This document shows positions 27,249 to 37,548 of a stretch of DNA of 64,000 nucleotides, in pieces. The stretch is from assembly GCA_031260455.1 (NCBI GenBank), contig JAIRJW010000032.1:1-64000 (forward strand), read 5' to 3'. The notes beneath the pieces are model-generated. The model worked only from the letters and a program-made list of their open reading frames with translations, made no database searches and had not been told where the DNA came from. The stretch is from Fluviicola sp. Lineage in GTDB: Bacteria > Bacteroidota > Bacteroidia > Flavobacteriales_D > Crocinitomicaceae. The position numbers and the translations under genes were made by a program. Within the stretch, counting starts at the first letter, position 1, and each line of letters opens with the position of its first letter.

Positions 27249-29873
27249 ATGAAGAAAATATCTTACCTGGTTGCTCTGGTTTTAGTGGCTTGTCAACCGA
27301 AAAAATCTGGTGCTGAGCATGCGGCAAGCCAAAGCAATGATGCTTCATCCGGTACAACAACTGTCATTAAAGACTCCAAAGAAGACCGGCCAAAAGTATA
27401 TCATGCTTCCAGAACGATCCTGACCGATCTGATCAATACCAAACTGGAAGTCTCTTTTGACTGGGACAAGTCCTGGCTGATCGGCAAAGAGACCCTGCAG
27501 GCAAAACCACATTACCATCCGTCCGACAAATTGATTCTGGACGCAAAAGGAATGGAAATAAAAAGTATCTCCATAGCCGGGAAAACGTGTACATTCGATT
27601 ACAAAGACGATGTGCTGACTGTTACTCTGGATAAAACCTATGCGCGTGATGAGCAATTTACAGTGGTGATTGATTACATCGCCAAACCGGATGAGCGGGA
27701 AGCAGGTGGTTCGAATGCCATTACCAGCGACAAAGGGCTTTATTTTATCAATCCACGTGGAGAAGAAGTGAATAAAATGCCCCAGATCTGGACGCAGGGA
27801 GAAACGGAATCTAACTCGGTGTGGTTCCCTACAATCGACTCCCCGAACTCTAAATCAAAACAGGAAACTTATATCACTGTCCAGGATAAATATGTAACGC
27901 TTTCCAACGGAAAACTGATCAGCTCCACAAAAAATGCAGATGGGACACGGACAGATTACTGGAAGCAGGAATTACCTCACGCTCCTTATCTGTTCATGAT
28001 AGGAGTCGGTGAGTTCAAAGTTATCAAAGACTGGTACACACATCCTGACGGAACAAAAATGGAGGTTAACTACTACGTGGAACCTCAATGGGAGAAAGAC
28101 GCAAAGGCAATCTTCGGTGAAACTCCTGCCATGATCGGTTTCTTCTCTCAACTGCTTGGAGTGGAATACCAGTGGGATAAATATTCCCAGATCGTGGTGC
28201 GTGACTATGTTTCAGGAGCGATGGAAAATACCGGGGCAGTTGTTTTCGGTGAATTTGCCTATAAAACACAACGCGAATTACTGGATGAAAACGATAATTC
28301 GACTATTGCTCACGAGTTATTCCACCACTGGTTCGGCGATCTGGTAACCTGCGAATCCTGGTCCAACCTGACTGTGAACGAGTCTTTCGCAAATTATTCC
28401 CAGTTTCTGTGGGACGAACACCGTTATGGACTGGATGAAGCGGAGTTCCAGGCATTGCAGGAAGCAGCAGGTTATTTTGCATCTGCTGATCAGGGAGGAT
28501 ACCACAACCTGGTTTGGTTCGATTACAAATCCCGAGAAGATATGTTCGACGGGCATTCTTACAACAAAGGAGGGCGCATTCTGCACATGCTCAGAAAGTA
28601 TGTCGGAGAAGACGCATTTTTCCGCGGACTGAAAAATTATTTGCAGCAAAATCAGTTCAAAACGGCAGAATTTCACAATTTGCGACTCGCTCTGGAAGAA
28701 ACAAGCGGCGAAGACCTGAACTGGTTCTTCAACCAATGGTATTTAGGAAAAGGGCACCCGATCCTGGACGTTTCTTATGCAGCTAATGCAGCTGAAAATA
28801 CGGTTTCCGTGACCGTTAATCAAAAACAAAAAGCAGACTTCGGCCTGTTCAGGATACCGGTTGATGTTACTGTTTACGACGACCGCGGGGCTACCACGGC
28901 ACGTTATTGGTTTAATGACGAAAGTACAACTGTTTCCATTCCGACACAGGGAGCCGTTAAAAATGTGATTTTTGATGCGGAAGCAGCGTTGCTGTGCAAA
29001 ATGGAGGAGAAAAAAGATGCTTCCTGGTATGTTTATCAATGGAACAACTCCAGGCATTACATCCACAGAAAATATGCTTTGCAAAAAACTCCGGTAAGTT
29101 CTCCTGAAGCGAGCCGAATCGTAATGGAAGCTCTGAATGATCCTTTCTGGGATATCCGTTCGGCTGCTATTGAGAAGATCGGGAAAATGAACAGTGATGC
29201 CAAAACCACAGCTACTGCACGTTTGAAGCAAATGGCAAGTAATGACTCCGTTTCTGCGGTACGTGTTTCTGCAATTACGACCCTGGCAGGATTGCTTTCT
29301 GCCCCGGAACTGGAACAATTGTGTACGGAAATTCTTCAGAAAGACCAGTCTTATTCTGTCATAAGTGCTGCCTTGATACAACTTTCCAAGGTAAACAATA
29401 AAACTGCCCTGGAATTTTGTAAGAAACTGGAAAGCGAGCCTTCCGGAAAAATGCAGACAGGAGTGGCAATGATTTATGCAAAATACGGAGACGCAGATCA
29501 AATTACTTATTATGAAAACCTGTTCAAATCAAACATCATCAGTGGATTTGACAGACTGGGTGCTTTGAATTCATTGAGGTTCTTTGCCTCACGCCAGGAG
29601 CCAAAAATACAGAAACAAGCTTTACCGATTTTCCAGAGCGAATACAAAACCGGAGGAATGTACACACAGATGTTTATGCCTCAGTATATCGGTTATCTGA
29701 AAGACAACCTGCAAAATTCGATTGAAAAGTACAAGGGAGAAGAAGAAAAGGCGAAAAAAGACGGAAATGCAAATGCTGCGGATATTGCCCGTGAAAAACG
29801 CACGGAAGCTGAAGCATTAATGGTTGATTACGATAAAATGATCGCAAGATTCCCAAAAGAAACAAAAGATTAA
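27249..29873 (+). CDS. M1-family metallopeptidase lipoprotein (aminopeptidase N type) with HEAT-like C-terminus
   Basis: An 874-residue zinc aminopeptidase. The signal ends in a lipobox (LVLVAC, Cys15), so it is probably a lipoprotein of the envelope. The substrate-binding GAMEN motif is at 323-327 (SGAMENTGAVVF), the zinc site HELFH at 355-359 (His355, Glu356, His359) and the third ligand Glu378 in NESFANY, the standard spacing. After about residue 600 the chain turns into helical repeats with HEAT-like phrases (NDPFWDIRSAAIEKIGKMNS; VSAVRVSAITTLAGLLS). It likely trims peptides taken up from outside. Its own promoter and terminator make it a single-gene unit. Well supported. Confidence 0.95.
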   Translation: MKKISYLVALVLVACQPKKSGAEHAASQSNDASSGTTTVIKDSKEDRPKVYHASRTILTDLINTKLEVSFDWDKSWLIGKETLQAKPHYHPSDKLILDAKGMEIKSISIAGKTCTFDYKDDVLTVTLDKTYARDEQFTVVIDYIAKPDEREAGGSNAITSDKGLYFINPRGEEVNKMPQIWTQGETESNSVWFPTIDSPNSKSKQETYITVQDKYVTLSNGKLISSTKNADGTRTDYWKQELPHAPYLFMIGVGEFKVIKDWYTHPDGTKMEVNYYVEPQWEKDAKAIFGETPAMIGFFSQLLGVEYQWDKYSQIVVRDYVSGAMENTGAVVFGEFAYKTQRELLDENDNSTIAHELFHHWFGDLVTCESWSNLTVNESFANYSQFLWDEHRYGLDEAEFQALQEAAGYFASADQGGYHNLVWFDYKSREDMFDGHSYNKGGRILHMLRKYVGEDAFFRGLKNYLQQNQFKTAEFHNLRLALEETSGEDLNWFFNQWYLGKGHPILDVSYAANAAENTVSVTVNQKQKADFGLFRIPVDVTVYDDRGATTARYWFNDESTTVSIPTQGAVKNVIFDAEAALLCKMEEKKDASWYVYQWNNSRHYIHRKYALQKTPVSSPEASRIVMEALNDPFWDIRSAAIEKIGKMNSDAKTTATARLKQMASNDSVSAVRVSAITTLAGLLSAPELEQLCTEILQKDQSYSVISAALIQLSKVNNKTALEFCKKLESEPSGKMQTGVAMIYAKYGDADQITYYENLFKSNIISGFDRLGALNSLRFFASRQEPKIQKQALPIFQSEYKTGGMYTQMFMPQYIGYLKDNLQNSIEKYKGEEEKAKKDGNANAADIAREKRTEAEALMVDYDKMIARFPKETKD

Positions 29874-29886
29874 TCCACATTCTTTC

Positions 29887-29920
29887 AAAAAGAGGCCTTT
29901 CATTTTGGAGGGCCTTTTTT
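29887..29920 (+). terminator. Terminator after the M1 peptidase gene
   Basis: A-rich lead, AGGCC, a 13-base loop, GGCCT and T6, 13 bases after the stop codon. Confidence 0.65.
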
Positions 29921-29988
29921 GTTGCGTATGAGAAATTCAAATACAAAATCATTGAATTTTTTGAACCTTTTATAGCTCCTGAAGCTTC

Positions 29989-32900
29989 TTAAAAGAATGC
30001 TTTCACTTCCATTCCACCTGCATGAATCACCTTGTTTCCTTCACTTTTACGTCCGTTGTACTGAATGGAAATTTGGAGGTTTTTAGACAAGGATCTTTGG
30101 TATCCCAGGTTCCAGACATAGTTTACTCCCGGTTTCAGTGCTTCCAGCAGTTCAAACCCAAGCGGCGTATTCGAATCTCCGCGAAAAGCAATCCGGATCA
30201 CGTTAAACTGACCCTGCAAGCTTCCCTTTTGCGTTTGATTGAATTTTCCCGTCATCCCGATATCGTAAATGTCAGCCGCTTCTCCACCCAGGTTTTGTTC
30301 ATTCTTTTTACGGATAATCCGCCCATCCACACTGAAGCGCAAAGCAGTAGCAGGTTGATAGATAAATGAAGGTTTCAGCTGCCAGTAATGCAGACGGTAA
30401 TTCCGTCCCGTGGTGTAATCCACCGAAGAAGTTTTTAAACCGGTTTCAAACTGCGACTGGAAACTGAATTTTTTCAGTATCGTGATCCGGACATTAAATT
30501 CATGTGATTCTTTTGTCCTTCCATCAAAACCGGTAGCCAGAAGCGTTTTTGTTTTCGTATTTTCATAACTGTAGTCCCCACCCCCAACATTGTTTGTCCG
30601 GTTGAAATACAAAGTCGTTTTGATCGTATTTGCAGTACTGATCAGGGAATTGTCATCGATATTCCCAACAAAAGGATTGTATGCCCTTGCTCCGCCAAAC
30701 ACGTTGGTTTTACGCTGCAGGCGGAAACGTGTCTGCGATGAAAAACGTGCTATCATTTTCCGGACTCCCGTTTTATTTCCCCACACACGCTCCGGGCGCA
30801 GCATCAGCGATTGATTGTATTCATTCGAATAGGTCTTGATGTAATCATTAGAAGGCGTGAACACACGAATATAGCTCGCCTGGTCTGCATAAGCCGCAAT
30901 TTCAAACTCGTTCAGATCCTTGATTCCGTCGTTGTTGTAATCGATCCAGGTGTACACTCCCTGCCCATCGTTCACTTTGATGTAAATGAATTCCTTTTTC
31001 TGCTCCAGCCCTGCTCCGACTTCGTAGAAGGTAGTCAGGTTTACAGCTCCTTTCCAGAATTTAATGTCGTGATCAATCCGGCCGTTCGTAGTATTTTCCG
31101 GAGCCTGGTTGATCAGAAGCGTATCAAAAATTTTCAGCTCCCGGTAGTTTGCCACCACATACAAGCGTTGGTTTTTCCAGTTGTTTTTTGTCCATTCTAC
31201 CCGAAATGTTCGTGCTTTTGCGGCATTTTTCAAGCGTACACTATCCGATTTCCCATCAATTCGTTCACGGTAACTCAACTGCAATTCTCCTGAAGAGGTA
31301 TCTCCGATTGCCACATATCCCTGGTAATCGAAAAAACGATAAGATTGCGTACTCAGCAAGGAATCTCCCTGCACAAAACTGTTCCATTCCTGGTCATCTT
31401 TGTACCCGATCCGTACCTTTTTAATTTGTTTCGAAATATCGGCTTTATGTCTGATAAACTGGTTTGAATTTGCGTTTTTTGAATTCAGGTAACTTGCATC
31501 AATATTGATACTAAATCCATTTTGCCTCCAGTTCGTCATCAATTGAGTGCGCAATCCGGAGAAATCCGACCCAATCTTGTATTGCTGTGCATTGACTCCG
31601 ATCTTCCCATAGCGTTTATTTTCAATGCTTGTCCCCAAAGTTGTCAGAACCTGGTTTCCCTTGTAATTCATATTCCGGGTGTTCCAGTCGCGGTCAAATT
31701 CCACCGTCCGGTATTGTTCAATTGGCTTGAAATACGGATCCAGCATTTCTATTTCCGCTTGTTTTTGCCAGGTCCAGGCCGGAACCGAATCCTTCCCGAA
31801 AAGATTACTGTGCTCGATCCTCGTCCGCATGGAGAATCCCCGGTCATCAAAACGATCCAGATTCGAAAAGGTATTCAGATCGTAGCCGCTCATTCCCAGT
31901 TCGGAAGTCACTTTCAATTTGTTATTGAGGCGATAAGTCGCCCCGGCCGTAAACAATTGCTGGCGTTTCGGCGTAATGATCAGTGAAACCGGGGCATAAT
32001 TTCCAACCGAAACACCTCCCACCGGTTCTACCCATTTGTATACACGACCAATTGCGTTGAATTTTTCAAACACGTAATCTCCTTTTCCCGGTCCGACATA
32101 GGAAAACTGCACTTTGTAATAAGCCAGTCCCGGCTGGACGGATGCTACCAGAATGCTGTCAAATCCCAGGGAATCGATCATTTTGTACATGACCAGATTT
32201 TCCGAATATCCTACCGAATCAATTACCGAATAACGTGCCAGTTGCAAACTATCCCCGATCTCAGACAGGAGTTTTTTCTGCGAATCAGTGAGATTCTGTT
32301 GAAGTGGTTGATTTTTAGCATCCTGCTCTGAATAAGCATTCACCCACCAATCCAGGTTTTTGCTTTGCGCAGTGGTCGAAAACTGGAAGAGCGAACGGGC
32401 ATAGTTCTGATCGGAATACTGGAATTCAACAACGATACGAATGTCTTTGGTAATGAGGTTTCGGGCAGTAAACGTCAGTTCCGACGTGTTGTAATCGATA
32501 ATGTAGTCGAATTCCTGCCCGCGGGTCATCAGTTTTCCATCAATGTAAACGCGTTCCGTTCCCGAAAGGATAATAATGTACGGTTCGTTTTCGTTTCCTG
32601 TCAAGCGATATGGGCCCTGGTTTCCTTCTACTCCCTGGATAATCTGCCGGTTAAATTTTCCTTTTGAAAGCGCTCCGCTGGCCTGTGTTCTGATTGTTCC
32701 GGTCTTATCTTTTTTCCAGAAATATTCTCCCGTTAACCCCTGCCCGCGCTTTTTGTAAGTCAGAAAATAGCCATCCGGTTTACTAATCCAGAAATCCCCT
32801 GCCGTAAGTTTGAACTGGTTATTGAACAGCTGGATGAAAACCTGGTCAAATTCCTGTAGTTTATTCGTATTCCCCTCCGGTTGAATGGGCAGATTATTGT

Positions 32901-33441
32901 CGGTAACGGAAGCCAATACCTGCAGGTTCGGTGCAAGATAACCGGAAAGTTCCAGATTCAGTGAAGAGTTGACCGATAAATCCTGCCGGTTTCCAAAAGT
33001 GACTCCACGAGAAATACTTCCTGATTTCCGAAGGCCGTTTGCCCCCATTAAATCAAGCGGCTCAATCGCAGGAGTAATGAGAAATTTGTCCCGGTCTCCT
33101 TTATTCTCCGTATAAATGATATTTGTATCCCGAAGCTGGTAGCTTTTCCCGAAGGAAAACGGAAGTACGCGATAAGAAACCCGAAGCTCACCGGAGCACG
33201 GCTCGTATAACTGAAAAGTTCCTTTTGCATAATCCACGCGGTATTGATACGGAAGCACGATCCGGTTTCCACAGTGCACAATGAGTGAATTCGGTGCAAT
33301 GCTAAGCGAATCAAGCTGCACAAGAGTGCTTGTAGCCGAAATCGTTTTTTCACGGTACGCGTTTTCCTGCGTCCAGCTATGAACCCAACAAAAGAATATG
33401 CTGCTCAGCAATAGAAGTCCGACCCGTATAGCGTGCATCAT
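29989..33441 (-). CDS. Large outer-membrane beta-barrel protein with a SprA-like motif
   Basis: An 1150-residue protein with signal peptide (HAIRVGLLLLSSIFFCWVHS). Strands with aromatic residues alternate to the end (NLQISIQYNGRKSEGNK), typical of a large barrel. Residues about 120-190 contain RKSGSISRGVTFGNRQDLSV and NLELSGYLAPNLQVLASVTD; near 311-325 there is FDYIIDYNTSELTFTA, close in pattern to GTDYTVDYNLGRVKI in SprA (about residue 690). Both share the idea G-x-[ED]-[FY]-D-Y-x-[IV]-D-Y-N. A distant relation to SprA-type barrels is an inference. Such large proteins of unknown function are common in flavobacteria. No partner gene is next to it; nrdA is behind the gap. Confidence 0.8.
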   Translation of the reverse strand: MMHAIRVGLLLLSSIFFCWVHSWTQENAYREKTISATSTLVQLDSLSIAPNSLIVHCGNRIVLPYQYRVDYAKGTFQLYEPCSGELRVSYRVLPFSFGKSYQLRDTNIIYTENKGDRDKFLITPAIEPLDLMGANGLRKSGSISRGVTFGNRQDLSVNSSLNLELSGYLAPNLQVLASVTDNNLPIQPEGNTNKLQEFDQVFIQLFNNQFKLTAGDFWISKPDGYFLTYKKRGQGLTGEYFWKKDKTGTIRTQASGALSKGKFNRQIIQGVEGNQGPYRLTGNENEPYIIILSGTERVYIDGKLMTRGQEFDYIIDYNTSELTFTARNLITKDIRIVVEFQYSDQNYARSLFQFSTTAQSKNLDWWVNAYSEQDAKNQPLQQNLTDSQKKLLSEIGDSLQLARYSVIDSVGYSENLVMYKMIDSLGFDSILVASVQPGLAYYKVQFSYVGPGKGDYVFEKFNAIGRVYKWVEPVGGVSVGNYAPVSLIITPKRQQLFTAGATYRLNNKLKVTSELGMSGYDLNTFSNLDRFDDRGFSMRTRIEHSNLFGKDSVPAWTWQKQAEIEMLDPYFKPIEQYRTVEFDRDWNTRNMNYKGNQVLTTLGTSIENKRYGKIGVNAQQYKIGSDFSGLRTQLMTNWRQNGFSINIDASYLNSKNANSNQFIRHKADISKQIKKVRIGYKDDQEWNSFVQGDSLLSTQSYRFFDYQGYVAIGDTSSGELQLSYRERIDGKSDSVRLKNAAKARTFRVEWTKNNWKNQRLYVVANYRELKIFDTLLINQAPENTTNGRIDHDIKFWKGAVNLTTFYEVGAGLEQKKEFIYIKVNDGQGVYTWIDYNNDGIKDLNEFEIAAYADQASYIRVFTPSNDYIKTYSNEYNQSLMLRPERVWGNKTGVRKMIARFSSQTRFRLQRKTNVFGGARAYNPFVGNIDDNSLISTANTIKTTLYFNRTNNVGGGDYSYENTKTKTLLATGFDGRTKESHEFNVRITILKKFSFQSQFETGLKTSSVDYTTGRNYRLHYWQLKPSFIYQPATALRFSVDGRIIRKKNEQNLGGEAADIYDIGMTGKFNQTQKGSLQGQFNVIRIAFRGDSNTPLGFELLEALKPGVNYVWNLGYQRSLSKNLQISIQYNGRKSEGNKVIHAGGMEVKAFF

Positions 33442-33496
33442 GCTAAGGTACTAACGTTTTAAGTTATCTAATAGTATGGGCTTCTGAAAATGACAA

Positions 33497-33539
33497 ATGT
33501 CCCGTCCTAAAAAGTTTACAGTTTTTTAGGACGGGACAT
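33497..33539. repeat. 17-bp perfect inverted repeat, 9-base loop
   Basis: Arms ATGTCCCGTCCTAAAAA (33497-33513) and its exact complement (33523-33539). It is a very stable hairpin with A/T next to the loop. It lies between the start of the 1150-residue gene (33441) and the nrdA stop; no T-run follows the stem on either strand, so it is not a classical terminator. Confidence 0.6.
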
Positions 33540-33587
33540 CGTGTTCAAGTAATTAGTTGATATGTGTTAGGAACACGCTTAAAAGCA

Positions 33588-33622
33588 AAAGGCCTCCTAA
33601 CTTTGAATAGGCGACCTTTTGA
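33588..33622 (-). terminator. Likely terminator after nrdA
   Basis: On the minus strand AAAAGGTCGCCTA pairs, with two imperfect positions, with TAGGAGGCCTTTT across an 8-base loop and is followed by GCTTTT. It lies about 85 bases after the nrdA stop. Confidence 0.55.
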
Positions 33623-33706
33623 GTACATTTGTTTTCAGCAAAAATCAGCTAACAATTTTTTCAGAGTTCTCCATTCTCCCGGAAATGGAACAGAACTTGA
33701 AAAATT

Positions 33707-36067
33707 CTATCCCGAACACATTTCACATCCATCCGGATTATCCAGCGAACATGCAATGGCTGCCTGTTGTTCTTCAATAGTTGCTTGTGAAGGTTCTTCA
33801 GTTACTGCCTTATCTACTGTGAACTTGATCGCATCTGTTGCTGCTTTTGTTCTCAGGTAATACATTCCTGTTTTCAATCCTTTTTTCCATCCGTAGAAGT
33901 GCATAGAAGTCAATTTCCCGAAGTTTGCATTCTCCATGAAAATATTCAATGACTGCGACTGACAGATGTAAGCTCCACGGTCTGCAGACTGGTCGATAAT
34001 TGTTTTCTGAGAAATTTCCCAGGCTGTTTTATACAGATCTTTGATATATTGCGGAATCTCGTTGATATTTTGCACGGATCCGTTTGATACCATCAGTTTC
34101 TGGCGCATTTCTTTATTCCACAGCCCTTCTTTCACCAGATCCTTCAGCAAGTGCTTGTTCACGATGATGAATTCTCCGGATAATACACGACGGGTGTAAA
34201 TGTTAGAAGTATATGGTTCGAAACATTCGTTGTTTCCAAGAATCTGAGCTGTAGAAGCCGTTGGCATCGGAGCCAACAACAGGGAGTTGCGCACACCGTG
34301 TTTCTGCACTTCTTCTCTGAGTACATCCCATTCCCACCGGGCTGTCGGAGTTACTCCCCACATATCGAACTGGAAGATTCCTTTTGACACCGGAGATCCT
34401 GCAATTGTTTCGTAAGGTCCTTCTGCAATTGCCAGGTCTTTCGAAGCAGTCATTGCTGCATAGTAGATTGTTTCAAAAATCTCACGGTTCAGTGCTTTCG
34501 CTTCTTCTGATTCAAACGGGAAACGCATCATAATGAACGCATCGGCCAACCCCTGAACTCCCAATCCGATCGGACGGTGACGCATATTTGATTTGCGCGC
34601 TTCTTCTACCGGGTAGAAGTTTCCATCAATGATACGGTTCAGGTTAACCGTTGCCTGGTAAGTAACTTCGAACAGCTTATTGTGATCGAATGTTCCTTCT
34701 TCCGTAACAAATTTCGGTAAAGCCAGCGAAGCCAGGTTACATACCGCGATTTCATCCGGTGCGGTATACTCGATGATTTCCGTACACAAGTTGGAAGATT
34801 TAATGACCCCCAGGTTTTGTTGATTGGATTTCGAGTTTGCCGCATCTTTGTACAACATATATGGCGTTCCCGTTTCAATTTGTGATTCTAATACTTTGAA
34901 CCACAAATCCTGAGCCTTAATCGTTTTACGGCCTTTTCCTTCTGCTTCATATTGTGTATATAATGCTTCGAATTCAGCTCCGAATGTTTCGGAAAGTCCT
35001 GGGCATTCATGCGGACACATCAAAGTCCAGTCTCCGTTCTCTTCCACGCGTTTCATGAACAAGTCCGGAATCCACAATGCGTAGAACAAGTCACGTGCAC
35101 GCATTTCTTCTTTTCCGGTATTCTTTTTCAAGTCTAAGAAATCGAATATATCTGCATGCCACGGTTCGATATACATTGCGAAAGATCCTTTGCGTTTTCC
35201 TCCACCCTGGTCTACATAGCGGGCTGTATCATTGAATACACGCAGCATCGGAACAATTCCGTTGGACGTACCGTTTGTTCCTTTGATGTAAGATCCGGTA
35301 GCACGGATATCGTGGATAGCCAAACCAATACCTCCGGCAGACTGTGAAATCTGAGCGCAAGATTTCAAAGTCTCGTAAATTCCTTCAATACTGTCTTCTT
35401 TCATGGTCAGCAAGAAGCAGGAAGACATCTGAGGTTTCGGCGTACCAGCATTAAACAGGGTTGGTGTGGCATGCGTGAACCATCCTTCAGACATCAGGTT
35501 GTACGTCTTGATTGCCTGCGTCAGATCGTTTTTATGGATTCCCACCGCTACACGCATCAGCATTTGCTGTGGTCTCTCAGCGATCTCACCGTTGATGCGC
35601 AGCAAATAGCTTCGGGTCAAAGTTTTAAATCCAAAGTAATCGTAACGGAAATCACGATCGTAAATAATACTTGAATCCAGCAACTCTTTGTTATTCTGAA
35701 TAACTTCATACACATCATCTGCAATCAATGACGCACGCTGACCTGTTTTAGGGTCGATATACTTGTACAGGTCTTCCATCACATCGGAGAACGATTTTTT
35801 CGTTTCCTTGTGGAGATTCGATACCGCGATACGGGACGCCAGCAAGGCATAGTCCGGGTGATCAATTGTTTTAGCCGCTGCAACTTCAGCCGCTAAGTTA
35901 TCCAAAGCAGTCGTAGTTACTCCATCATAGATTCCTTCGATCACTTTCATGGCAACAGCCTCAGGCGAAACTAAAGGGTCCAGCCCATAGCACATCTTCA
36001 TGATGCGTGCAGTGATTTTATCAAATTTCACCGCTTCTTTTCTTCCGTCTCTTTTAATTACGTACAT
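33707..36067 (-). CDS. nrdA: Ribonucleoside-diphosphate reductase, alpha subunit (class Ia)
   Basis: Makes deoxyribonucleotides from ribonucleoside diphosphates, with NrdB as radical partner. The 786 residues start with an ATP-cone ([20 protein letters not shown], to about 90), the allosteric activity site. Active-site residues are visible: Cys in SSCFLLTM (about 214), Asn-Leu-Cys-x-Glu in [10 protein letters not shown] (about 427) and Cys in VCNLASLAL (about 443), which match Cys225, Asn437/Cys439/Glu441 and Cys462 of the E. coli enzyme. The C-terminal redox pair is GCEMCSG, for reduction by thioredoxin. It follows nrdB after 40 bases. Confidence 0.97.
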   Translation of the reverse strand: MYVIKRDGRKEAVKFDKITARIMKMCYGLDPLVSPEAVAMKVIEGIYDGVTTTALDNLAAEVAAAKTIDHPDYALLASRIAVSNLHKETKKSFSDVMEDLYKYIDPKTGQRASLIADDVYEVIQNNKELLDSSIIYDRDFRYDYFGFKTLTRSYLLRINGEIAERPQQMLMRVAVGIHKNDLTQAIKTYNLMSEGWFTHATPTLFNAGTPKPQMSSCFLLTMKEDSIEGIYETLKSCAQISQSAGGIGLAIHDIRATGSYIKGTNGTSNGIVPMLRVFNDTARYVDQGGGKRKGSFAMYIEPWHADIFDFLDLKKNTGKEEMRARDLFYALWIPDLFMKRVEENGDWTLMCPHECPGLSETFGAEFEALYTQYEAEGKGRKTIKAQDLWFKVLESQIETGTPYMLYKDAANSKSNQQNLGVIKSSNLCTEIIEYTAPDEIAVCNLASLALPKFVTEEGTFDHNKLFEVTYQATVNLNRIIDGNFYPVEEARKSNMRHRPIGLGVQGLADAFIMMRFPFESEEAKALNREIFETIYYAAMTASKDLAIAEGPYETIAGSPVSKGIFQFDMWGVTPTARWEWDVLREEVQKHGVRNSLLLAPMPTASTAQILGNNECFEPYTSNIYTRRVLSGEFIIVNKHLLKDLVKEGLWNKEMRQKLMVSNGSVQNINEIPQYIKDLYKTAWEISQKTIIDQSADRGAYICQSQSLNIFMENANFGKLTSMHFYGWKKGLKTGMYYLRTKAATDAIKFTVDKAVTEEPSQATIEEQQAAIACSLDNPDGCEMCSG

Positions 36068-36107
36068 AGCGCTCTATTTGGGTCGTTGTTATTGGTAATA
36101 TAATGAA

Positions 36108-37082
36108 TTAAAAATCTTCGTCCAAACTAAATGTCTGGTTTTCCTTGTTCGACATAACACCTGCTTTCTGGTATTCAGCAACACGTTTTTCGAAAAAGTT
36201 TGTTTTCCCCTGAATGGAAATCATATCCATGAAATCAAACGGGTTGGATGTATTGAATACTTTCGGGTTTCCTAATTCTACTAACAACCGATCAGCCACG
36301 AACTCGATGTATTGTGACATCAGCTCTGCATTCATCCCGATTAACTTCACCGGCAATGCATCTGTTACAAATTCTTTCTCGATTTCTACTGCATTCAGGA
36401 TAATTTCCCGCACTTTTTCCTTCGGAAGCTGGTTTACCAGGTGCTTGGTGTATAACAAACACGCAAAGTCACAGTGCAGTCCCTCATCACGGGAAATCAA
36501 TTCGTTGGAGAACGATAATCCCGGCATCAAACCGCGCTTTTTCAACCAGAAAATCGAACAGAACGACCCGGAGAAGAAGATCCCTTCCACCGCTGCGAAC
36601 GCAACTAACCGCTCGGCAAAAGATCCGTTGTCGATCCAGCGTAAAGCCCAGTCTGCCTTTTTACGTACACAATCAATGGTTTCAAGGGCATTGAACAAGT
36701 AATTTTTATCATTCGTATCCTTGATGTACGTGTCAATCAGCAGAGAGTAAGTCTCAGAGTGGATATTTTCAATCGCAACCTGGAACCCGTAAAAAAACTT
36801 CGCTTCCGTATATTGCACCTCAGCCAGAAAATGCTCTGCCAAATTCTCGTTTACAATTCCGTCAGATGCTGCAAAGAATGCCAAAACATGCTTGATAAAA
36901 TGGCGTTCGTCATCGTTCAGTTTTGTTTCCCAATCAATTAAATCCGGTGACAAATCGATCTCTTCTGCGGTCCAAAAACTCGCCTCTGCTTTCTTGTAAA
37001 AAGACCAGATATCATCGTGCTGAATTGGGAATAATACAAATCGATTTTTGTTTTCTGCTAAGATTGGCTCTACTTGTCCCAT
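36108..37082 (-). CDS. nrdB: Ribonucleoside-diphosphate reductase, beta subunit
   Basis: The 324-residue radical-generating small subunit. Metal-ligand and radical segments are visible: [20 protein letters not shown] (first ligand region near 50), [17 protein letters not shown] (Glu and His ligands; the Tyr after HSET sits at about 110 in the place of Tyr122 of E. coli), [16 protein letters not shown] (near 165) and [11 protein letters not shown] (Glu and His, near 195). The C-terminus SLDEDF is the usual tail that docks into NrdA. It is the first gene of the nrdBA unit. No full TAnnTTTG promoter was seen in front; the long upstream gap holds the TTATCAACA-type 9-mers described under findings. 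Confidence 0.96.
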   Translation of the reverse strand: MGQVEPILAENKNRFVLFPIQHDDIWSFYKKAEASFWTAEEIDLSPDLIDWETKLNDDERHFIKHVLAFFAASDGIVNENLAEHFLAEVQYTEAKFFYGFQVAIENIHSETYSLLIDTYIKDTNDKNYLFNALETIDCVRKKADWALRWIDNGSFAERLVAFAAVEGIFFSGSFCSIFWLKKRGLMPGLSFSNELISRDEGLHCDFACLLYTKHLVNQLPKEKVREIILNAVEIEKEFVTDALPVKLIGMNAELMSQYIEFVADRLLVELGNPKVFNTSNPFDFMDMISIQGKTNFFEKRVAEYQKAGVMSNKENQTFSLDEDF

Positions 37083-37335
37083 TACTATTTTGTTTTTTAA
37101 TAAGTCAATAATTCCTATGCCATGGTCATTTTACAACCACGGATCAGTTTGTACCGGTTTCAAATTTTAGCAAGTTTCCCCTTCAGTTTAGTTGTGTGTA
37201 TTCAACTGTTGTTTGCTTAAAGGGGCTTACAAAAATTGTCAAAATTCTTTCCTTTCGCAATTAAAGAAATTCACAATTGTTTGAGGTTTTCAACACCACT
37301 ACTTTGAAAGCCTTTAACATGAACACTTAGCGAGT

Positions 37336-37344
37336 TTATCAACA
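37336..37344 (+). promoter_or_regulatory. DnaA-box-like 9-mer
   Basis: TTATCAACA differs from the E. coli DnaA box TTATCCACA at one position. It lies in the gap between the divergent nrdB and comF genes. Weak evidence on its own. The gap 37083-37548 otherwise shows only A/T-rich sequence. Confidence 0.25.
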
Positions 37345-37492
37345 TGACCTCTAAAGATATTCACAGCCCCTAACCTGCAATTCATCGATGAATTCTTCAG
37401 ATTCGTCCAACATCAAGTGTATGAATACTTTCAGTTGCCTTTTCTATAAAATTAGGTGAAAAATATATCTTATTTTCTTTATATTTATTCCT

Positions 37493-37516
37493 CTATCAAC
37501 ACCTCAATGTTGATAG
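37493..37516. repeat. 9-bp perfect inverted repeat in the comF leader
   Basis: CTATCAACA, 6 bases, TGTTGATAG. Each arm is one base from the 9-mer at 37336. It lies 33 bases before the comF start and could be an operator or a leader hairpin. Confidence 0.45.
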
Positions 37517-37548
37517 TTGAGCAAAGTCAAACAAACACTGTTACACTA

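Noticed and set aside
37083..37548. NrdR boxes or a cobalamin riboswitch before nrdB
   Set aside because: No pair of ACACwATATwTwGTGT-like sites and no cobalamin-riboswitch core could be found.
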